The notes beneath the pieces were generated by a model, which saw only the letters and a program-made list of their open reading frames with translations, was not told where the DNA came from and did not search any database. From contig NZ_FOMT01000004.1 of the NCBI RefSeq assembly GCF_900112695.1, positions 248,001-312,000 on the forward strand: DNA of 64,000 nucleotides. Reading direction: 5' to 3'. Position 1 is the stretch's first letter; every line of letters starts with the position of its first letter. The position numbers and the translations under genes are program-made. The DNA is from Paenibacillus catalpae. GTDB taxonomy: Bacteria; Bacillota; Bacilli; Paenibacillales; Paenibacillaceae. Of this stretch, positions 1 to 7,752 are shown in pieces.

Positions 1-1
1 T

Positions 2-380
2 CCTCTGCTTGTTAGTCCGCGCCATTATTATCCATTTTCTGTTATATTCCTAATCATATCTTCTCCTCCGTAATGGAGTAAAGGACAAACATCTATCCAA
101 GCTGCTGGCCAGATTTGAAACGTTGCCGCTTCTGCATTCGGTCAGCCATATTCCCGCTATCCCCGGCTTTGTTAAGCATCCGCCATGCATCGGGGCCGTT
201 CTGGCCTCCACGCCGCTGCCTCGGGAGGTTTTGCCGCTCACCGTTGCTTGGGAGCAGCAGCATATCCCCGTTGGACTGCTCCAGCAGCGAGACAGTGGCT
301 ATCCATCGGCAGCCCGGGAAACATTTATAGAGCTTGTCAAGACGCTTATAAAGTCTGAAGTACAGGAAACCCGCCATTGA
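2..380 (+). pseudogene. LysR-type regulator remnant (C-terminal part of effector domain), frameshifted
   Basis: The frame ending at 380 reads as the last third of a LysR effector-binding domain: a run around HSVSHIPAIPGFVKHPP, then CIGAVLAST, PLPREVLPLT and a closing PSAARETFIEL helix typical of LysR C-termini. This frame is closed upstream by a stop at 51-53. The preceding 50 bases read in the +1 frame as PLLVSPRHYYPFS, which would continue the same domain, so a frameshift near position 50-60 is likely. The N-terminal HTH lies left of the window or is lost. The family assignment is by eye from a short stretch and could be wrong. No RBS-led start explains this reading frame as a separate gene. 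Confidence 0.4.
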
Positions 381-451
381 CATAATGGGCTGTGCGCTAT
401 ATTTTTCTAATAAGCTTGCTGCTAAATAAAACATTGCGAGGTGTTGTGGAC

Positions 452-850
452 ATGTCTGTTGAATACCGCATTGAGGCTCCAGTAACAGCCGTCCAGGTTG
501 CCGAAGTATTCCGGAGCTCCGGAATTAAACGTCCAGTAGACAATCTTGCCCGTATTCAGAAAATGATCGATAACGCCGATCTGACAGTCACGGCATGGGA
601 CGGTGACGAGCTTGTCGGTGTCGCCAGAGCCGTAACGGACTTCTCTTATTGCTGCTATCTGTCCGATCTGGCCGTCAGCAAGACCCATCAGCGGCTTGGC
701 ATCGGCACAGAGCTTGTTAGCCGCCTTCGCGAGCATCTCGGTGAAGAGGTATCTCTGCTGCTGTTATCTGCCCCATCCGCCATGGATTATTACCCTCAGA
801 TCGGATTTAATAAAGCGGATAATGCGTTTTTGATTAAACGAGTAAGATAA
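452..850 (+). CDS. GNAT family N-acetyltransferase
   Basis: A 132-residue GNAT protein that would transfer an acetyl group from acetyl-CoA to an unknown amine in the cytoplasm. The acetyl-CoA-binding motif A is visible as LSDLAVSKTHQRLGIGTELV, with the Q/R-x-x-G-x-G/A pattern, followed by the late motif YYPQIGF. The start at 452 is chosen because a GCGAGGTG ribosome site lies about 9 bases upstream. An earlier in-frame ATG at 392 has no comparable site. It is a single gene ending at a hairpin shared with the convergent response-regulator operon. Substrate unknown. Confidence 0.85.
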   Translation: MSVEYRIEAPVTAVQVAEVFRSSGIKRPVDNLARIQKMIDNADLTVTAWDGDELVGVARAVTDFSYCCYLSDLAVSKTHQRLGIGTELVSRLREHLGEEVSLLLLSAPSAMDYYPQIGFNKADNAFLIKRVR

Positions 851-852
851 CA

Positions 853-882
853 AAAAAGACCCGACGGAAATCGCCGGGTCTC
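853..882 (-). terminator. Rho-independent terminator between convergent genes
   Basis: An inverted repeat pairs AGACCCG (857-863) with CGGGTCT (875-881). On the minus strand it is followed by a run of U residues (the A-run at 852-857), so it fits best as the end of the response-regulator operon. It also lies directly behind the convergent acetyltransferase. Confidence 0.75.
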
Positions 883-943
883 ATTTGTATCTAAGACTAA
901 ACAGCCTTATCCATCGCATGCCAGTAATCCGTTTCAAGCATCT

Positions 944-1546
944 TCAGTCCAGCCAGCCATTCTTCTCCGCGATCCCGATCGCATCGATCCGATTCTTGGC
1001 ATCCAGCTTCTGAATCGCTTCCGACAAGTAGTTGCGGACTGTTCCCGCCGACAGGAACAGCTTCGCCGCAATTTCGTTTGCAGTCTTGCCTTCCCGTGCC
1101 AGGCGGAGCACTTCCCGCTCCCGCTCGGTAAGCGGATTCTCTGCTTCCCAGAACGATAAAGCCAGCTCCGGGCTGACCGCCCGCTTCCCTCTGTATACAT
1201 TACGCAGGGCAGCCGACAGCTCATCAATCGGAGAATCCTTGAGCAGAAACCCTTTTACCCCGGCTTTCATCGCCCGTTGAAAATACCCGGACCGCGAGAA
1301 GGTAGTCAGGATGACGACCAGGCAAGGATGTCTATCCGCACCAAGACGCTCGGCGACATCAAGACCGCTCAGCTTAGGCATCTCTATATCCATCACGCAT
1401 AAATCAGGCTTTAGGCTTCGGATCATCTCCAGCGCCTGCTCGCCGTCTTCCGCTTGTCCAATCACTTCAATATCTTCTTCCATATCCAGCAAGGCGCTCA
1501 GCGCACCGCGCAGCATCCCTTGATCTTCCGCTACAAGTACTTTCAC
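944..1546 (-). CDS. NarL/DesR-type two-component response regulator
   Basis: A cytoplasmic DNA-binding response regulator of 200 residues. The receiver domain (about 1-120) carries the acidic pocket AEDQ, the phosphoacceptor Asp53 in CVMDIEMP and the conserved Lys in LLKDSP. The C-terminal LuxR-type HTH begins at LTEREREVLRLAREG. GTG at 1546 is preferred: a GAAAGGGG site precedes it by about 10 bases, and the stop of the upstream kinase (1552) lies just before it. This is the last gene of a four-gene operon (ATPase, permease, kinase, regulator) ordered like B. subtilis yvfR-yvfS-yvfT-yvfU, so it probably controls the exporter encoded with it. The signal is unknown. Confidence 0.9.
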   Translation of the reverse strand: MKVLVAEDQGMLRGALSALLDMEEDIEVIGQAEDGEQALEMIRSLKPDLCVMDIEMPKLSGLDVAERLGADRHPCLVVILTTFSRSGYFQRAMKAGVKGFLLKDSPIDELSAALRNVYRGKRAVSPELALSFWEAENPLTEREREVLRLAREGKTANEIAAKLFLSAGTVRNYLSEAIQKLDAKNRIDAIGIAEKNGWLD

Positions 1547-1551
1547 TTCGG

Positions 1552-2703
1552 TTATTCCCCTTTCTTCGAGCGTACTCTCGGCACCATAATGTTCAAGCAA
1601 GTACCCGTACCTTTCACCGATTGCACGTCAAGCCTGCCGTCCACCAGGTTTAGCCGCTCCTGCATGCCTCTAATCCCGTTATGAGCCGGCCCCTTCTCGA
1701 CCGTATCGCAGCCTATCCCGTTATCTCGGATGGCCAGCCTATACTGGTCTGGCGTCATGGCCCACTCAATGACGCAATGGCGGGCCTCGCTATGCTTCAC
1801 CACATTGGTTACCGCCTCGCGCAGACACATGCCAAGAATGTTATCTATAAGCGGACTTAATTGGGCGGAAGCAGGGTCGCCTTGAACATTTAACGTTATA
1901 AAAGCAGCGGCCAATATCCGCTTCGCATTTGACAGTTCGTCCTGCAGCGTTACCGTATTCATGCCCGATACAAGCTCCCGAACCTGCTTCAGCGCTGCGC
2001 GGGAAGTAAGCTGAACATCCCTTATTTCCTGCTTGGCTCGGTCGGGATCGTGAACAATCAGCTTTTCGGCCAATTCGCTCTTTAGCGTGATCATCGTCAG
2101 CGTATGGCCAAGCGTATCATGCAGCTCGCGGGAAATCCGCTGCCGCTCCTCCTGCTTGGACAAGCGCGAAATTTCGTCATTAGCCAGCTCGAGCTGGGTA
2201 CGGAGCAGCTTGGAACGACGGCCGATAAACATAACAAATGGGACTAGCAGTACGGCAACCATGGCAGGCAGTAATTCAAGCAGTGCTTCAAGATGGTTCA
2301 TATTCTCGTAATGCCACACCTGAACCCCAAACAACAGAAGCTCACAAGACAGAGCAATGCCAATCTGTCGGAGGTTCGGCAGCATCCCAATCAGCGAGGC
2401 TGTAAAAAAGCCCATGTATATAAAGTTTTCATTGTACCGCCAGCTGAAATAAGTAATAACGAGCAAATGAATAATGACTGCCCAGATACGCCAGCGTTTG
2501 CTCAGATGACCTGCGATATAACTAACGATAAATACAATAATAACCGGATATCCTACCCATTGCTCCTCAGCTGGACGATCGCCTAAAGCTGAGATGGGGA
2601 ATAAAATGTAGACGAGCCATAGCAGCATAAAGAAAATTGGCGGCCCCCCTTCAGGGGGCCGCTTTGTAATCACTCGACGTATTGCGATCAATAAATTTTG
2701 CAT
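1552..2703 (-). CDS. DesK/YvfT-type sensor histidine kinase
   Basis: A 383-residue membrane sensor kinase. The N-terminal half has several hydrophobic segments (roughly residues 22-165), then a coiled linker and a HisKA_3 dimerisation helix with the phosphoacceptor His in SRELHDTLGHTL (about residue 195). An HATPase_c domain follows, with N-box CLREAVTNVVKHS and G-boxes RDNGIGCD and GIRGMQERL. The ATG overlaps the stop of the upstream permease gene as TAATG, showing translational coupling, and fixes the start at 2703. An upstream in-frame extension overlaps the permease and is not credible. It presumably phosphorylates the regulator encoded next to it. Confidence 0.9.
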   Translation of the reverse strand: MQNLLIAIRRVITKRPPEGGPPIFFMLLWLVYILFPISALGDRPAEEQWVGYPVIIVFIVSYIAGHLSKRWRIWAVIIHLLVITYFSWRYNENFIYMGFFTASLIGMLPNLRQIGIALSCELLLFGVQVWHYENMNHLEALLELLPAMVAVLLVPFVMFIGRRSKLLRTQLELANDEISRLSKQEERQRISRELHDTLGHTLTMITLKSELAEKLIVHDPDRAKQEIRDVQLTSRAALKQVRELVSGMNTVTLQDELSNAKRILAAAFITLNVQGDPASAQLSPLIDNILGMCLREAVTNVVKHSEARHCVIEWAMTPDQYRLAIRDNGIGCDTVEKGPAHNGIRGMQERLNLVDGRLDVQSVKGTGTCLNIMVPRVRSKKGE

Positions 2704-3461
2704 TACACCGCTTCCTGTTTTTTCATGATATAAGACGAAATCGCGAGGAATACAACAACATACGCAGCCAATATTCCTACGCCGGTCCAATTAATCGATA
2801 CGCCGGCAACCGCATCCCAAGCTCCTTGGCCAAGACGGTAAGTCGGGGTAAGATGAGCTATGGTCTTCATCGTGCTCGACATTGTATCCGTAGGGAACCA
2901 CAAACCGCCAAGAATGGAAAGTCCCATATAGCATATCATGGAAAGCACCTGTACAAAATCCGCATTTTTGATCGAACCGATCAGTGTGCCGAGGCCCATA
3001 AAGGAGAAGCCGCCGATGAAGATAAACAAGCCGCATGCAATCCAGGTCGATATACTTAAATTCACGTCTTTGAAGATACCGCCAACAAGGAACATCACAA
3101 TAATAATGGCAAGATTAATGACGGCTTGGGACAACACTTTAGACAATACATAAGACCACGACGGCAAAGGCGTGATTTTCAGCAATGACAACCATCCTTG
3201 ACTCCGCTCTCTCGACAGCCGCTGAGCATAAGAAGTAAGACTAGCCCCTACAACGCCGTATACCGTCATCGACATCAAATAATAGGATTTCCAATCGACA
3301 TTGCCAACTTGCACATTATCGCCAACCGTATTGGTAAAGATAAAGTAGAACACAACGGGCATTATAAACGAGAAAATAACGAATCGGCGGTTACGCACCG
3401 TACGCAGCAGCTCCGCTTTGCACTGGGCAAGCGTTGCTTTCATATTTGTAGATTGACTCAT
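2703..3461 (-). CDS. ABC-2 type transporter permease
   Basis: A 252-residue integral membrane subunit with six predicted hydrophobic segments and the ABC-2 pattern: a cytoplasmic N-terminus ending in LLRTVRNRRF, a long first loop, and a penultimate segment around GLSILGGLWFPTDTMS followed by the LTPTYRLGQGAWD re-entrant motif. The start at 3461 follows an AAGGGGGATG ribosome site just behind the ATPase stop at 3478. It pairs with the upstream ATPase to export an unknown substrate, plausibly a drug, peptide or lipid. The operon resembles yvfRSTU. Self-protection or envelope-stress sensing is an inference from the layout. Confidence 0.88.
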   Translation of the reverse strand: MSQSTNMKATLAQCKAELLRTVRNRRFVIFSFIMPVVFYFIFTNTVGDNVQVGNVDWKSYYLMSMTVYGVVGASLTSYAQRLSRERSQGWLSLLKITPLPSWSYVLSKVLSQAVINLAIIIVMFLVGGIFKDVNLSISTWIACGLFIFIGGFSFMGLGTLIGSIKNADFVQVLSMICYMGLSILGGLWFPTDTMSSTMKTIAHLTPTYRLGQGAWDAVAGVSINWTGVGILAAYVVVFLAISSYIMKKQEAV

Positions 3462-3477
3462 AAGATAACATCCCCCT

Positions 3478-4368
3478 TTAATTCGTGGAGTGAACGATCG
3501 CTTGGAATGCATCCTCAAGCCCGCCACTTTGGATTTCAATATCTTTCATATCGAAACGCTGTTCAATCAGCTTCATAATTAATTGGTCCGTATCCCGGCT
3601 ATGCAGCTTCACGCGTCTGCCGCTCCATTCCACATCGATAACGCCAGGCAGGGCCTGCAGCTGCTCTGTTGTAACAGTAACGCCGGCGGTAAAGGAAATA
3701 ACGCGGCCTGTTGTCTCCGCTTTAATCTGGCTTGGCGAGCCATCCGCAACAACCTTGCCCTGATTAATAACAACGATGCGGTCCGCAAGGCTGTCTGCTT
3801 CTTCCAGATAGTGCGTCGTCAGGACGACCGTACGCCCTTTTTCCGCCATGGAACGGATCGTATCCCAGAACATTTGGCGGGAGGTTACGTCCATGCCAAC
3901 CGTTGGTTCGTCGAGGAAAATAATATCCGGATCGCCTGCCGCCGCAAGCGCAAAGCCCAATCGGCGCTGCTGTCCGCCGGACAGGGAGGCGGCCATTTTG
4001 TCTTTTTCCGTCTCGAGGCCGGAGATGCGAAGCAGCTCCGGCAAGGAAAGCGGGTTGCTGTAATAGCTGCGGAACAGCTCGATCGTTTCCGCCACTTTCA
4101 GATTATCAATGACGCTGACGTCCTGCAGCATTGCGCCGATCCGGTTGCGCACCTTGATATCCTTCGGACTGCCGCCAAGCAGCTTAATTGTTCCGGAAGT
4201 CGGCTGCTTTAGTCCGAGAATCATGGAGATGGTCGTCGTCTTGCCGGCGCCGTTTGGTCCGAGCAGCGCAATGACCGTTCCTTTCTCCACCTTCAGCGTT
4301 AATTGGTCTACCGCTTTTTTGCCCTGGTAGATCTTCGAGACTTGATCCAGTTCAATTGCAAAACTCAT
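3478..4368 (-). CDS. ABC transporter ATP-binding protein (exporter type)
   Basis: A 296-residue ATPase of the DrrA/CcmA-like exporter class. It has Walker A GPNGAGKTT (residues 37-45), Q-loop LQDVSV, signature LSGGQQRR (129-136), Walker B IIFLDEP (149-155) and the switch histidine in TTHYLEEAD. The C-terminal about 80 residues (VISFTAGVTVTTEQLQ onward) form the extra domain common in this class. ATG at 4368 follows GGGAGTGAG. It is the first gene of the operon with a membrane partner and a sensor/regulator pair. The substrate cannot be read from sequence. Confidence 0.92.
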   Translation of the reverse strand: MSFAIELDQVSKIYQGKKAVDQLTLKVEKGTVIALLGPNGAGKTTTISMILGLKQPTSGTIKLLGGSPKDIKVRNRIGAMLQDVSVIDNLKVAETIELFRSYYSNPLSLPELLRISGLETEKDKMAASLSGGQQRRLGFALAAAGDPDIIFLDEPTVGMDVTSRQMFWDTIRSMAEKGRTVVLTTHYLEEADSLADRIVVINQGKVVADGSPSQIKAETTGRVISFTAGVTVTTEQLQALPGVIDVEWSGRRVKLHSRDTDQLIMKLIEQRFDMKDIEIQSGGLEDAFQAIVHSTN

Positions 4369-4567
4369 GGTTTAACTCACTCCCGCTATCTATAATTTGT
4401 CATGCTGTTTCATCTGAAGTTGCGGCCCTTGCTTACATACTCATCTTACCGTTTCCGGATAGGTGATCCTACGCATGAACGTAATCTCTTTCAGATGACA
4501 AATGTCATATAGTGGAGATGATAAGTTACAATAAGGCAGTACCTATTTACAAAAGGAGCTTACCGAT

Positions 4568-5026
4568 ATGATTGATTCCATCTTTGAAACTCATCTGCAA
4601 GTGACGAACCTGGAGCGCTCCATTAAGTTCTATACAAAGCTGGGACTGACTCTCGCGCTGCATAAGCCCGAGCGGAGGTCGGCTTTTTTCTATGTGGGAG
4701 AACGCAGAGACCTGCTGGCTTTAAAAGAGGTGCCTAAAGGGCAAAAGCTGCAGCCCCGCCACTTCGCCTTTGGCTTACAGCTCGACCAGCTGATGCAGGC
4801 GGAGGAATGGCTGATCGAACGGGGCATCTATCCGCTTCCGGGCTTTGGCAAAGATGCATCGGAACCCTTCGTCCATGCGTGGATGCCGGCAGCAAGCGTC
4901 TACTTCAACGACCATGACGGCAACGAGCTGGAGTTTATGGCTTGGCTGGACGACGAGCCGCAAAACCTGGACTATGTTCCTTACTTAAGTGAATGGAATG
5001 AAATAAAACAAAAAATAAGACCCTGA
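4568..5026 (+). CDS. VOC (glyoxalase/bleomycin resistance) family protein
   Basis: A 152-residue vicinal-oxygen-chelate protein with two beta-alpha-beta-beta-beta halves. Candidate metal ligands are His9 (ETHLQV), the His in PRHFAFGLQ and the Glu in NELEFMAW, as in FosX/glyoxalase-type enzymes. A strong AAAAGGAG site precedes ATG 4568. It is monocistronic and divergent from the ABC operon. VOC proteins include lyases, dioxygenases and antibiotic-binding proteins, so the reaction cannot be specified. Confidence 0.85.
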   Translation: MIDSIFETHLQVTNLERSIKFYTKLGLTLALHKPERRSAFFYVGERRDLLALKEVPKGQKLQPRHFAFGLQLDQLMQAEEWLIERGIYPLPGFGKDASEPFVHAWMPAASVYFNDHDGNELEFMAWLDDEPQNLDYVPYLSEWNEIKQKIRP

Positions 5027-5039
5027 AGGGCCTTATTTA
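5012..5039 (+). terminator. Rho-independent terminator
   Basis: AATAAGaCCC and GGGcCTTATT form a hairpin with a TGAA loop, followed by TTAA. It overlaps the stop codon of the VOC gene at 5024-5026. The A-rich sequence before it could also make it work in the opposite direction. Confidence 0.7.
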
Positions 5040-5070
5040 ATCGGGCATATGTATCCACACCAGTTAAGCA

Positions 5071-5260
5071 GACTCGCACTGTACAAAGTGCAGTATATTA
5101 GCCCAAAATACGGGCGACGGACAATCTATATTGTACTGAATACAGTATATTATTCGGAAATTAGCCCTTATGCAGGGTTTAGTTCATCATATCCTGCACG
5201 ATGTGCAGGATATCTCTATTTTGGGGCTCAAATGAACGATTATGCTGCACTTCGTGCAAC
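5071..5260. repeat. Cluster of short stem-loops with repeated AGCCC/GGGC boxes
   Basis: Four small inverted repeats follow each other about every 55-60 bases: GCACT/AGTGC (5076-5091), TACTG/CAGTA (5134-5147), an 11-base perfect arm ATATCCTGCAC/GTGCAGGATAT with a three-base loop (5189-5213), and TGCAC/GTGCA (5246-5258). Related spacers such as TATATTAGCCC and GAAATTAGCCC recur between them. No gene fits this stretch, which separates the VOC terminator from the convergent HD gene. It resembles a short interspersed intergenic repeat of the genus; this is by pattern only. Confidence 0.5.
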
Positions 5261-5291
5261 GTCGGCGTTGAAGACGATGAACAGGGGGACT

Positions 5292-5954
5292 CTATCGGTT
5301 TCCTTCCCACTCCTCGTAAAATTGCTCAACATACTGCTCCATATAGCGGTGACGTTCCTCTGCTATTCGCTTGGCCGCGTCCGTATTGACCAGATCCTTA
5401 AGCTTCAACAGCTTTTCGTGAAAATGGTTGATAGCCGTGCTCTTCCCGTTACGGTATTCCTCCCGAGTCATCTCGCTGCGTGGCGGGATAGCCGGGTCGT
5501 GAATCGGAGTCCCCTTCCAGCCCGCATACACAAAAGCCCTCGCAATAGAGATAGCCCCAATTGCATCAAGACGGTCGGCATCCTGCACAACCTTACCTTC
5601 CAGCGTACGCATCGGCGGATTAGTCCCGGCGTTATAGGACATATTCGAGATGATGTCCATGACATGATCGCGCTGCTCTTTATCATGCATATACTCCTCA
5701 AGCCAGAAACGGACCTTTTGCAGTCCGGCTTCCTTCGACGGATTCAGCTTCTCGTCCGCCACATCATGCAGCAGCGCTGCAATCGTGCAGATGAAAGAAT
5801 CCGCCCCTTCCTCACGGGCTATACGCTTCGCCATCTGCACAACCCGGTGGATATGCCACCAGTCATGGCCGCTTGCGTCCTTCTCCAGTTCGGAGCGGCT
5901 GAACTGTTCCGCCGCATGAATGATTCTCTCTTTTTCGTTATGTGCTAATTCCAT
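5292..5954 (-). CDS. HD domain metal-dependent phosphohydrolase
   Basis: A 220-residue cytoplasmic HD-superfamily protein of the size of B. subtilis YpgQ and E. coli YedJ. Metal ligands are visible in order: the His in SGHDWWHIHRV, the HD pair in ALLHDVADEK, and the distal Asp in VQDADRLDAIG. Family members hydrolyse nucleotide or pyrophosphate substrates. The ATG follows GAGGTG by about 6 bases. It is monocistronic and no neighbour suggests a pathway. The substrate is unknown. Confidence 0.85.
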   Translation of the reverse strand: MELAHNEKERIIHAAEQFSRSELEKDASGHDWWHIHRVVQMAKRIAREEGADSFICTIAALLHDVADEKLNPSKEAGLQKVRFWLEEYMHDKEQRDHVMDIISNMSYNAGTNPPMRTLEGKVVQDADRLDAIGAISIARAFVYAGWKGTPIHDPAIPPRSEMTREEYRNGKSTAINHFHEKLLKLKDLVNTDAAKRIAEERHRYMEQYVEQFYEEWEGNR

Positions 5955-6047
5955 CGTTACACCTCATGTTTCAAGAAATGACCTTCATTCTTATCTCTGG
6001 ACATACCCGCCATACAAAGCTTAACCAATAACAGGCCGAGAATTCAC

Positions 6048-6500
6048 TTATAAATCCTGAGACAACCGGATCATATCCCTGCACGGAATACCGTTCTCAT
6101 AGATCTCCTCTGCATAATGCCGGGTAAAAAAATCGATATCCACGCCTACAATTCGAAAGCCGCATTTTTGATAAAGAGCTAATTGCCCCACACCTGAATT
6201 CCCCGTGCCGATTTCTATCGTTTGGTAACCTCTTGATCTGGCTGTTTGAATGGCATGCTTCACTAATTGCTTCCCGATTCCTTTGCCCTGCCTGTCTTCT
6301 GCCACCGCAACATTAACCAGTTCAACCGTTGCGGGCCGTGTAGGCAACAGCACATATACCCCAACGATTTGGTTCTCTATTTCAGCTGCATAACACTGCC
6401 CTCTTTGTATGTATTCCTCAACAAGCTCTTGAGAAGGGTCAGCCAGCAGCAAAAGATCCATGGGGTAGTTCTCGCTCGAACTTAATAATCTGATATTCAT
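6048..6500 (-). CDS. yvbK: GNAT acetyltransferase, YvbK-like
   Basis: A 150-residue GNAT protein. Motif A is VNVAVAEDRQGKGIGKQLV with the Q-G-K-G-I-G acetyl-CoA loop, and motif B is LALYQKCGF. The closing segment HYAEEIYENGIPCRDM, from memory, closely matches B. subtilis YvbK, hence the symbol with moderate confidence. The start follows a GGAGGGAGGGAG tract. It is divergent from a second GNAT gene, with about 120 bases between the two starts that should carry both promoters. Substrate unknown. Confidence 0.8.
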   Translation of the reverse strand: MNIRLLSSSENYPMDLLLLADPSQELVEEYIQRGQCYAAEIENQIVGVYVLLPTRPATVELVNVAVAEDRQGKGIGKQLVKHAIQTARSRGYQTIEIGTGNSGVGQLALYQKCGFRIVGVDIDFFTRHYAEEIYENGIPCRDMIRLSQDL

Positions 6501-6618
6501 GGACTCCCTCCCTCCGTTTGTAAATATTTGTATGATACCCAGAATGATTATACCTGTCTCTTCCCTTGTAGACCACCTCTTTAAGAGAGATGATGATAGT
6601 GGAGGTGGCTATCGAGCA

Positions 6619-7053
6619 TTGATTACATGGAACAAAATAAACGCTGACAACTGGTATGCCTGCACGCTCCTGGAAGCAGCAGAGGAGCAGAAAACACTGT
6701 TCCCGGCACCTGCTGTGTTCTGGCTCGCCGAGGCTGCATATTGCGGGATGAACGCACTAGCCTTATATGCCGGAAAAGAGATCGTTGGATTCGCTGTTTA
6801 TGCCATCGATCCCGATGACGGCAACTACTGGATTATGGCCTTTATGATTGACCATCGTTACCAAAGCAAAGGTCACGGCCGGAGCGGGATGTTGGCGTTG
6901 GTGAAGCATATCCGGGAGCAGCACGGCTGCAAGGTTATCTTATTAGGTCATCGCCCGAATAATGAACGGGCTGCAAGTCTATATGCTTCCCTAGGCTTCA
7001 CAGAGGTAGACCGTACAGAGTACGAAGTTATTCGTCAGCTTTCTATGCCATAA
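6619..7053 (+). CDS. GNAT acetyltransferase, spermidine/BltD-like
   Basis: A GNAT protein of about 144 residues. The N-terminus ADNWYACTLLEAAEEQ is like spermine/spermidine acetyltransferases (BltD/PaiA class: W-x-x-C-x-x-L-x-x-x-x-x-Q). Motif A is FMIDHRYQSKGHGRSGM and a final SLYASLGF is seen. The start is a judgement: TTG at 6619 has a textbook GGAGGTGG site at 6601-6608 with a 10-base spacer, whereas the in-frame ATG at 6499 overlaps the start of the divergent gene and has no site. ATG 6532 or 6544 remain possible. A polyamine substrate is inferred only from resemblance. Confidence 0.8.
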   Translation: MITWNKINADNWYACTLLEAAEEQKTLFPAPAVFWLAEAAYCGMNALALYAGKEIVGFAVYAIDPDDGNYWIMAFMIDHRYQSKGHGRSGMLALVKHIREQHGCKVILLGHRPNNERAASLYASLGFTEVDRTEYEVIRQLSMP

Positions 7054-7060
7054 ATAAAGG

Positions 7061-7099
7061 AAGGCCGGTTCTCTCTCATCAGAGGTACCGGCCTTTCTA
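7061..7099. terminator. Bidirectional Rho-independent terminator
   Basis: AAGGCCGGT (7061-7069) pairs with ACCGGCCTT (7087-7095), with an additional CTCT/AGAG inner pairing and a TTTCTATGTTTT tail on the plus strand. It separates two convergent acetyltransferase genes. Confidence 0.85.
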
Positions 7100-7103
7100 T
7101 GTT

Positions 7104-7562
7104 TTACAATTGCTTCTCAAAGCAGAGACTCGACTCGCTATCCGCGTATTCGCCAAAGCGGTCAATCGCGTAATAGCCATGCTTTATATAGAAGGCAAGA
7201 GCTTCCGGCTGCGGGGCACCCGCTTCCAAGCGAATAACCGAAAAGCCCGCTTCCTTGGCACGGCCCTCCAGCTGGCTAAGCATACCTGCGGCGATCCCGT
7301 GTCTTCTATAGGCAGGCTCCACATAGAACCGCTTCAGCTCCACAAACTCTCGGCCATGCGGCTTAATCCCTCCGCAGCCAGCCGGGTCCCCTTCTGCGTA
7401 TGCAACAATAAAGATCATATCTGCTACAGCAGGGTCGCTAAAGTCTACCGTAAAGATCTCATCCGGCGAATGATACCGCTGCCCCAAATCCTCATCCAGC
7501 TTGCGGATCAGCTCATGCAAATCCTCATTATCCGGTTGTACCTGCTTCATCGTTGTCTCCAT
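7104..7562 (-). CDS. GNAT family N-acetyltransferase
   Basis: A 152-residue GNAT protein. FVELKRFYVEPAYRRHGIAAGML carries the R-R-x-G-I-A acetyl-CoA loop, and ALAFYIKHGYYAIDRFGEY is the typical C-terminus of family members annotated as PaiA/YhfO-like acetyltransferases. ATG at 7562 is chosen because a GGGAGG site lies 8 bases upstream. The ATG at 7577 would place that site inside the gene. It is monocistronic, convergent with the preceding acetyltransferase and divergent from rsbQ. Substrate unknown. Confidence 0.85.
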   Translation of the reverse strand: METTMKQVQPDNEDLHELIRKLDEDLGQRYHSPDEIFTVDFSDPAVADMIFIVAYAEGDPAGCGGIKPHGREFVELKRFYVEPAYRRHGIAAGMLSQLEGRAKEAGFSVIRLEAGAPQPEALAFYIKHGYYAIDRFGEYADSESSLCFEKQL

Positions 7563-7706
7563 TACCGATCCTCCCATTCCATCCTCACTCTCTTATTCTA
7601 GCTTATCCTCCAAAAACACGGCAAACTCCGCTTCATAGAGTACTAATCCCTCTGGTACATTCGACACAAATCAACAAAATTTCATCCCTCCCTACGAATA
7701 ATCCGA

Positions 7707-7712
7707 TATAAT
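7707..7712 (+). promoter_or_regulatory. Candidate -10 element of the rsbQ-diguanylate cyclase operon
   Basis: A perfect TATAAT lies 41 bases ahead of the rsbQ start and is followed by a GAGAGAGGAG ribosome site. The -35 region is weak, so this is a candidate only. I see no GTTT/GGGTAT pair typical of sigma-B. Confidence 0.35.
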
Positions 7713-7752
7713 GTTCATAGCATTAAACTTCTCTTGAGAGAGGAGATTATCT

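Noticed and set aside
5049..5948. A 299-codon plus-strand frame opposite the HD phosphohydrolase gene
   Set aside because: The minus-strand gene has a complete HD motif set and a good ribosome site, and this frame begins within the stem-loop cluster.
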